Of a stretch of 36,402 nt of DNA, positions 32,006-36,402 are shown in pieces. Positions within the stretch are counted from its first letter, which is position 1. Every line of letters begins with the position of its first letter. The DNA comes from Deltaproteobacteria bacterium (lineage in GTDB: Bacteria; Desulfobacterota; Binatia; UBA9968), in contig JACQUW010000386.1 in NCBI GenBank assembly GCA_016210115.1, forward strand, positions 1 through 36,402, written 5' to 3'. The notes under the pieces were generated by a model that searched no databases, was not told where the DNA came from, and saw only the letters and a list, made by a program, of their open reading frames with translations. The position numbers and the translations under genes are program-made.

Positions 32006-34114
32006 TCAGAATATTAGGTTCAGGTACTCGTCAACCTTCGCACGCTGGCCGGGATGAACCGCCACGGTGGTGCCCACGTACTCGATAACCGCGGGACCCG
32101 TTACCTCGTTCCCGGGCCGGAGGCGGTCACCGTCGTAGATAGGAGTACGCGCGTACCCACCCGTCCGCGTGAAGTAAACTTCCCTCTCGCCTTTCAACGC
32201 GCTTTCGGGTGAAACGCCATCCGCCTGGAATCTTCTGAGCTTAGCTTTCGGCGTGGCGCCGACGGCCTCCACCCTGAAGGTGACCAGCTCGAGTCCTGCT
32301 TCCCGGTAGGTCGCTCCCTTACCATAGAGCATCTCGTACTTGGCTTCGAAGCGATCGTAGATACTCGCCAGATCTGCCTCGGTCAGCTCTACGCTTGGAA
32401 CGGGCACGTTTACCTCATGCGTCTGCCGGCGATAGCGCATGTCGATCGAACGCAATATGAGCATCTCCTCATCCTTGACGCCCCATCGTCGCAGGTTATT
32501 GACCGCAACGTTCTCGACCTCAGCAAAGGCCCGGTTCACCCGCGCGATATCGATCGGTTCGACTATGTGGTCTGTCAACGCATGAGAGCACTTCAGGTCA
32601 GAGATCTGCAGTCCGAACGCGGACTGTGCGGTGGCCAATCCGGCGCCCGGCACGATCACCTTCGAGACCCCTAGCTCCTCACCCAGCACACTGCTATGAA
32701 TCGGCCCGGAGCCGCCAAAGGCCACCAGTACGAACTGCCGCGGGTCGTACCCGCGTTCGACGGTGACTTTCCGCATCAGGTCACCCATTTGATTGATGGT
32801 GACCTCGTAGATCCCTGCGGCGGCCGTCAACACATCCATCCCCAGTGGATCGGCGATCTTCTGCTTAATAGCCTGGTAGGCCTTCTCCCTGTCGATATGG
32901 ATCCGACCGCCCAGGAAGTATTCGGGGTTCAGGTGTCCTAGAACCATGAGGGCATCGGTTACGGTGGGCTCTGTACCGCCCTTGTCGTAGCACACCGGTC
33001 CCGGCTCTGCTCCAGCGCTCACGGGTCCGACCCGGAGGACTCCCTCATCTAGCCATGCGATACTGCCGCCTCCGGCGCCAATGGCCGTGATGTCGATAGT
33101 CGGAACCGCCAAACGCCAGCGGCTCACGTATGGTCCGAGGCGAGGCGCCAGGGGATACGAGGCGAGTAGAGGCGTGCCATCGAAGATCATGCCCACCTCA
33201 AAGCTCGTGCCTCCCATGTCTATGGTAATGATGTTCCTGTGACCGAGCACTTCCCCGAGGCTTTGGACCCCTATCACCCCCGCGGCCAGCCCGGAGAGCA
33301 GTGATGTGGCAGCCTTCTCGGGAGATTCGTCTCCCGGGATGAGCCCCCCGTCGGATTGCATCATTAAGATGGGGTAGCGAAGCCCTTTCTCTGTTAGCTG
33401 GCTCTGGAGGGAATGGACGTAGTTATCCAGAATAGGAGCCAGAAAGGAATTTACAACGGTCGTGGCCGTGCGCTCGTACTCACCCATCACCGGGATGAGC
33501 TCGCTCCCCAGCGACACGGCCACGTTCGGAGCCATCTCCTGAATAAGCTCCTTTAACCGCCGCTCGTGGGTGGGGTTCTTGAAGGACCACAGAAAAGAGA
33601 CTGCTATGGATTCGACGCCCTTACCCAGTAGGCACTGGATGGCTCGCCGAGCATCATCCACGTCTAAAGGCAAGACCACTCGTCCAGCATAGTCGACCCG
33701 CTCCGTAACCTCCTCTGTCAAGGAGTACGGCACCAGCGGCTCCGGCTTCACGACCCTGCTGAACCGAGTCTTTTCAATTTCCGGCAACCCAACGCCGCGT
33801 CCCGCTTTCATGATAATGAGGTGGTCCTTGAAGCCACGTGTGGTGATCAGTCCCGTCTTTGCCCCCCGCCGCTGCACCATGGCATTAACGGTCGCAGTCG
33901 TCGCGTGGGCCAATTTGACCGTGTTCGCCAACATGTCCGCCGATGAGGTACGTGCCGCCTCGGCCAATTGTTCGAGGGACCTCATCACCCCAACCGATAG
34001 GTTTTGCGGCGTGGTTGGCGTCTTGGCCAAGTAGACGCTCTCCCGATCGTCCACGGCAATGGCATCGGTAAAGGTTCCTCCGATATCGACTCCTATCCAA
34101 TACTTTCTTTCCAT
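32006..34114 (-). CDS. hyuA: HyuA-type ATP-binding subunit 4
   Basis: 702 residues from the ATG at 34114, the start that gives the usual MERKYWIGVDIGGTFTD beginning (GVDIGGTFTD at 8-17); GCAGG lies 6 bases before it. A longer frame to 34189 encodes 25 residues with no family resemblance, reading through the tail of an older hyuA fragment. Other motifs: TIDMGGTSFEVG, GAGGGSIAWLD, GAEPGPVCYDKGG, TVTDALMVLGH and FGGSGPIHS. There is an internal insert RLGPYVSRWRLAVPTID like that of hyuA1. Partner of the hyuB4-gamma fusion and first intact enzyme gene after the DUF1302-DUF1329 pair. Confidence 0.9.
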   Translation of the reverse strand: MERKYWIGVDIGGTFTDAIAVDDRESVYLAKTPTTPQNLSVGVMRSLEQLAEAARTSSADMLANTVKLAHATTATVNAMVQRRGAKTGLITTRGFKDHLIIMKAGRGVGLPEIEKTRFSRVVKPEPLVPYSLTEEVTERVDYAGRVVLPLDVDDARRAIQCLLGKGVESIAVSFLWSFKNPTHERRLKELIQEMAPNVAVSLGSELIPVMGEYERTATTVVNSFLAPILDNYVHSLQSQLTEKGLRYPILMMQSDGGLIPGDESPEKAATSLLSGLAAGVIGVQSLGEVLGHRNIITIDMGGTSFEVGMIFDGTPLLASYPLAPRLGPYVSRWRLAVPTIDITAIGAGGGSIAWLDEGVLRVGPVSAGAEPGPVCYDKGGTEPTVTDALMVLGHLNPEYFLGGRIHIDREKAYQAIKQKIADPLGMDVLTAAAGIYEVTINQMGDLMRKVTVERGYDPRQFVLVAFGGSGPIHSSVLGEELGVSKVIVPGAGLATAQSAFGLQISDLKCSHALTDHIVEPIDIARVNRAFAEVENVAVNNLRRWGVKDEEMLILRSIDMRYRRQTHEVNVPVPSVELTEADLASIYDRFEAKYEMLYGKGATYREAGLELVTFRVEAVGATPKAKLRRFQADGVSPESALKGEREVYFTRTGGYARTPIYDGDRLRPGNEVTGPAVIEYVGTTVAVHPGQRAKVDEYLNLIF

Positions 34115-34386
34115 GCCATGCCTGCGGAACATCTTATGGCCGTCGAGGCCGTAACAAGTGCATTCAGCGAAACCGTGGTCCTGTGACAAACGTGATGGGT
34201 CTGCCCGATCACGGTCTCGAGCGATAGGCCGAGTTGGTTCGAAAGTTCCCGCAGCGTCTCTAATACCCCAAGTGAGAAATCCGGCGGTGTGGAGAAAGCC
34301 TTTGCGGATATCGCCCTCTCCGCCTCATCCGCAGCAAAAGCATCGGTAAATGTTCCTCCGACATCTACTCCGATGATGTGACCCAT
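34093..34386 (-). pseudogene. hyuA: N-terminal fragment of an additional hyuA
   Basis: From the ATG at 34386 the frame gives MGHIIGVDVGGTFTDAFAAD, then KAFSTPPDFSLGVLETL and TTVSLNALVT, the first 80 or so residues of a HyuA. Homology ends near 34150 and is replaced by the leader of hyuA4; the frame closes at 34093 inside hyuA4. AGGAG lies upstream, and DUF1329 copy D ends 14 bases away, so the fragment is probably still translated and may couple translation to hyuA4. It is best explained as the rest of a hyuA replaced by recombination with the present hyuA4. Confidence 0.8.
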
Positions 34387-34400
34387 CCGCGTTCAGACTC

Positions 34401-35780
34401 CTATTTCCGGGCTAGTTTGAGCATCGCGGTGGGGGTTAGCCAATCGTCTACCCTGAGCCCACTATTGAACGCCAGTTTTCTTCCACCCATCTCGGGTTTT
34501 ATCCAAATATTAGAGACGTAATCTTTTTGTACATCTGAAAAGAAGAGAACCGGCTCCCATCTCACTTTATTCCCGCCTCTTCCATCGGGCCAGTCCACCA
34601 AGGCGGTTGGAAAACACATCCACTTCCAAAGCTTTCCTTGCAAGTCCCAGACATCGGCACAGTCCGAGCGGTTTATGATCGCATCCAGGTACATCCGCTT
34701 CCTACTATAAGGGGCTCCTTCTAGATGAGGTTCCCCTTCGACAATCAAGACTTCGGGCCGCAATTCCCAAGTCATCCGGGGGAACTTCTGGATTTTCCGC
34801 TCAACCAATGGAAACACGAAATCATCTTTGGTCGCCCCCTTTGCAAAAAGTCCTCTGTTCACCGGAGCAGGGTAGAGCATCGGCTTTCGGCCGACAAGTT
34901 TCCAAGACCATGTGAGGAGCGGATCGTTATGCTGATTGATATCGCTCGCGTAATGAACAGCATAAGGTCTTAGCGGTTCAAACCTCTGAGAAGAGGGAAG
35001 ACGGCGGACACGTCTAAGCGTCGGAATGTAAGCAAAAGTGTCAGGGAGTTCTGACTGGGCATAAGGGATGGTCGTGCCAACGTTGAGCCCGTAAACATCA
35101 AAGGGTTTGATGATCATCAGGCTCACCCGGTAGTTCTCGTTCATGTAGTTGGGAACGTACGGTTTTGGATCGGCAACCTGACGTCCCACGGTATATATAA
35201 TGGTGAAAACCGCTTCCGAAATTCGTACGACGTTCCCATCCTCTCTGTCCACGTCCACCTCATAGGCAGGTTCGATGAGATCATCATAACGCCTAAAGTT
35301 AAAGACATGGTTGTACATCGCTTCGAGGCCGCTTTTCGGCTCTACAAAAGGATCGCCACCAATCCAAGGCTTTCCGTCTTTTGTCCAGAGCTGCCCTTTC
35401 TTATCGAGAACTGCCTGCCCTTTGTTTCGTAAAGTGGCCTGAACCCAGTACTCCGGCACAAAGGAATCAAGTTGCATCGTCGTGTCTGCTATCTTGATTT
35501 CTCTCCCTCGGGTTAGCTCCACGTAGAGTCCCTCAGGGCAGAGATCCTTAACCAGTTCAGCATTGGCCTTCGAGATCACCATCCCGGGTTTAACCCGGCC
35601 TTTGGTATACTTCTCGATCGAAAGCACCTCGTCGGGATAAGCCGCCGCGATGCTCTTACCGGCCCCAATGAGGGGCAATACAGGCTGAAGCAATCCTGCC
35701 CCGGCCCAGGCGCCCGCCGCTTTAAGAAAATTCCGCCGTGTCCAATACTGCCAGTAGTTCAGTTCGTTGTACGGCTTCAT
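34401..35780 (-). CDS. DUF1329 family Tat-exported protein, copy D
   Basis: 459 residues, DUF1329 with Tat signal T14-R15-R16-N-F-L-K20 and the SIAAAYP cleavage region. This is the only copy still beside a DUF1302 gene (29 bases apart). It lacks the exact LPDTDLYIPTLRRTRR block of the others, having LPDTFAYIPTLRRVRRLPSSQRFE, and carries small insertions (ERKIQKFPRM, and DGRGGNKVRWEP near the C-terminus). The ribosome site and leader (CAGGAGGGCAAGCCG-ATG) are almost the same as for copy A, showing shared origin of the upstream region. Periplasmic partner of the barrel protein; ligand unknown. Confidence 0.87.
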   Translation of the reverse strand: MKPYNELNYWQYWTRRNFLKAAGAWAGAGLLQPVLPLIGAGKSIAAAYPDEVLSIEKYTKGRVKPGMVISKANAELVKDLCPEGLYVELTRGREIKIADTTMQLDSFVPEYWVQATLRNKGQAVLDKKGQLWTKDGKPWIGGDPFVEPKSGLEAMYNHVFNFRRYDDLIEPAYEVDVDREDGNVVRISEAVFTIIYTVGRQVADPKPYVPNYMNENYRVSLMIIKPFDVYGLNVGTTIPYAQSELPDTFAYIPTLRRVRRLPSSQRFEPLRPYAVHYASDINQHNDPLLTWSWKLVGRKPMLYPAPVNRGLFAKGATKDDFVFPLVERKIQKFPRMTWELRPEVLIVEGEPHLEGAPYSRKRMYLDAIINRSDCADVWDLQGKLWKWMCFPTALVDWPDGRGGNKVRWEPVLFFSDVQKDYVSNIWIKPEMGGRKLAFNSGLRVDDWLTPTAMLKLARK

Positions 35781-35809
35781 CGGCTTGCCCTCCTGGTCAA
35801 CTCCTTCTG

Positions 35810-36402
35810 TTACAACCCAAAGGTAAAACGGAAAAAAGGACCGTTGACAAAATCCAGGTTGCTGCCAAAGCGCGTGGGCCTCTTTTCTGCCCCTCCGAAC
35901 TTGTTATAGAAAAGATCCAGCCGGATGTTGTTCCCGATCTCCCAGTGAACCCCCGGCTGCAGCCAGTGCGCATCATCGGTATCAAACAGTCCAAAGAACT
36001 CTAATGCAACACGTTTAAGAAACAGCGGCTGCTGAAAAAAGACCGTGAATACGTGCACGGCCTGGTCCACCTTGCCGCCGATGTCTCTCGCCTTGTTCAG
36101 TCCGTCTCCGCCGGTGAAGGTCTCGAAAAACTGAAGGCCGATGGTCATCGAATCGAGACCGGGAATCAGGTAGGTCGGACGATCAACCGCCAGCACGCTC
36201 TTCCACACCGGCCGCTCGATGATTCTCGTGGCGCCCGCTCCTCTCTGGAACGGAGCAGCCGGGGTCACGGTCGTCTCGGCACGCACCACCGCGCCCGCCC
36301 AATCCCATCTGAAGTTCATGGATCCGCCTATAACATGGATCCGGGGATGCTTTGCTTCCAGAGCGAGACAAGGAAAACCTTGGGGAATCTCGGGAACGCC
36401 AA
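35810..36402 (-). CDS. DUF1302 family outer-membrane protein, C-terminal part
   Basis: The frame is open to the window edge, so about 197 residues of the C-terminus are seen; a Met at 36319 is internal. It reads PRIHVIGGSMNFRWDWAG, then VVRAETTVTPAAPFQ, with alternating polar/hydrophobic strands, and ends FVNGPFFRF-TFGL, as expected for a beta-barrel with an aromatic-rich last strand. DUF1302 (PF06980) proteins are predicted outer-membrane channels commonly paired with DUF1329. It is first in the visible order, followed by DUF1329 copy D. It is the only surviving barrel gene in the window; relics of two others precede copies B and C. Confidence 0.82.
   Translation of the reverse strand, partial: GVPEIPQGFPCLALEAKHPRIHVIGGSMNFRWDWAGAVVRAETTVTPAAPFQRGAGATRIIERPVWKSVLAVDRPTYLIPGLDSMTIGLQFFETFTGGDGLNKARDIGGKVDQAVHVFTVFFQQPLFLKRVALEFFGLFDTDDAHWLQPGVHWEIGNNIRLDLFYNKFGGAEKRPTRFGSNLDFVNGPFFRFTFGL

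Noticed and set aside
34115..34189. Longer N-terminus for hyuA4
   Set aside because: The 25 extra residues read the older hyuA stub out of frame and have no family counterpart.
60..36371. Numerous plus-strand open frames, some over 180 codons
   Set aside because: All lie opposite well-supported minus-strand genes, have no recognisable domains and follow from codon bias of the true strand.

Overview
The window reads as one catabolic island from an uncultivated environmental Gram-negative bacterium. Every convincing gene lies on the minus strand, so transcription runs from the right end to the left end of the given sequence. An outer-membrane barrel protein (DUF1302) and Tat-exported DUF1329 proteins point to a two-membrane cell. 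Gene content (many hyuA/hyuB pairs, amidohydrolase, CaiB-type CoA-transferase) resembles environmental Deltaproteobacteria, Binatota or Tectomicrobia genomes, but the lineage is a guess. No phage, IS, CRISPR, tRNA or rRNA was seen.

Layout in the direction of transcription (right to left): the C-terminal part of a DUF1302 barrel gene, cut by the window edge (36402-35810); DUF1329 copy D; an N-terminal hyuA fragment; hyuA4; hyuB4 fused to an acetone-carboxylase-gamma-like zinc module; a broken free gamma gene (29792-29445); hyuA3; hyuB3, also fused to a gamma module; a zinc alcohol dehydrogenase; an aldehyde dehydrogenase; DUF1329 copy C; a PuuE-like polysaccharide-deacetylase-fold gene and a carbamoylsarcosinase-like isochorismatase-fold amidase; DUF1329 copy B with a second PuuE-like gene; a C45-type Ntn-hydrolase; DUF1329 copy A with a third PuuE-like gene and a second amidase; hyuA2, hyuB2 and a free gamma gene; hyuA1, a C-terminally short hyuB and a full hyuB1; a class III CoA-transferase; and an amidohydrolase-2 enzyme (957-103).

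There are four HyuA/HyuB sets in about 34 kb. Three of them carry a small zinc-ribbon subunit, either fused or separate. That three-part make-up (HyuA-like, HyuB-like, gamma) is the one known from acetone carboxylase and is related to acetophenone carboxylase. ATP-dependent carboxylation is therefore at least as likely as hydantoin or oxoproline hydrolysis. The middle of the island (11.8-22.2 kb) is a mosaic of duplicated DUF1329 / PuuE-like / amidase cassettes. The PuuE-like plus amidase pair suggests cyclic-amide or ureide opening followed by hydrolysis of an N-carbamoyl product. The DUF1302/DUF1329 proteins would supply the envelope side (uptake or delivery of a possibly hydrophobic substrate), and the ADH, ALDH, CoA-transferase and amidohydrolase the downstream steps. 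The substrate is not determinable from sequence.

Decay marks are informative. Gene ends of DUF1302 persist upstream of DUF1329 copies B and C. A hyuA N-terminus is left in front of hyuA4. A free gamma gene carries two compensating frameshifts. One hyuB lacks its last third. Together they show a locus grown by duplication and trimmed afterwards.
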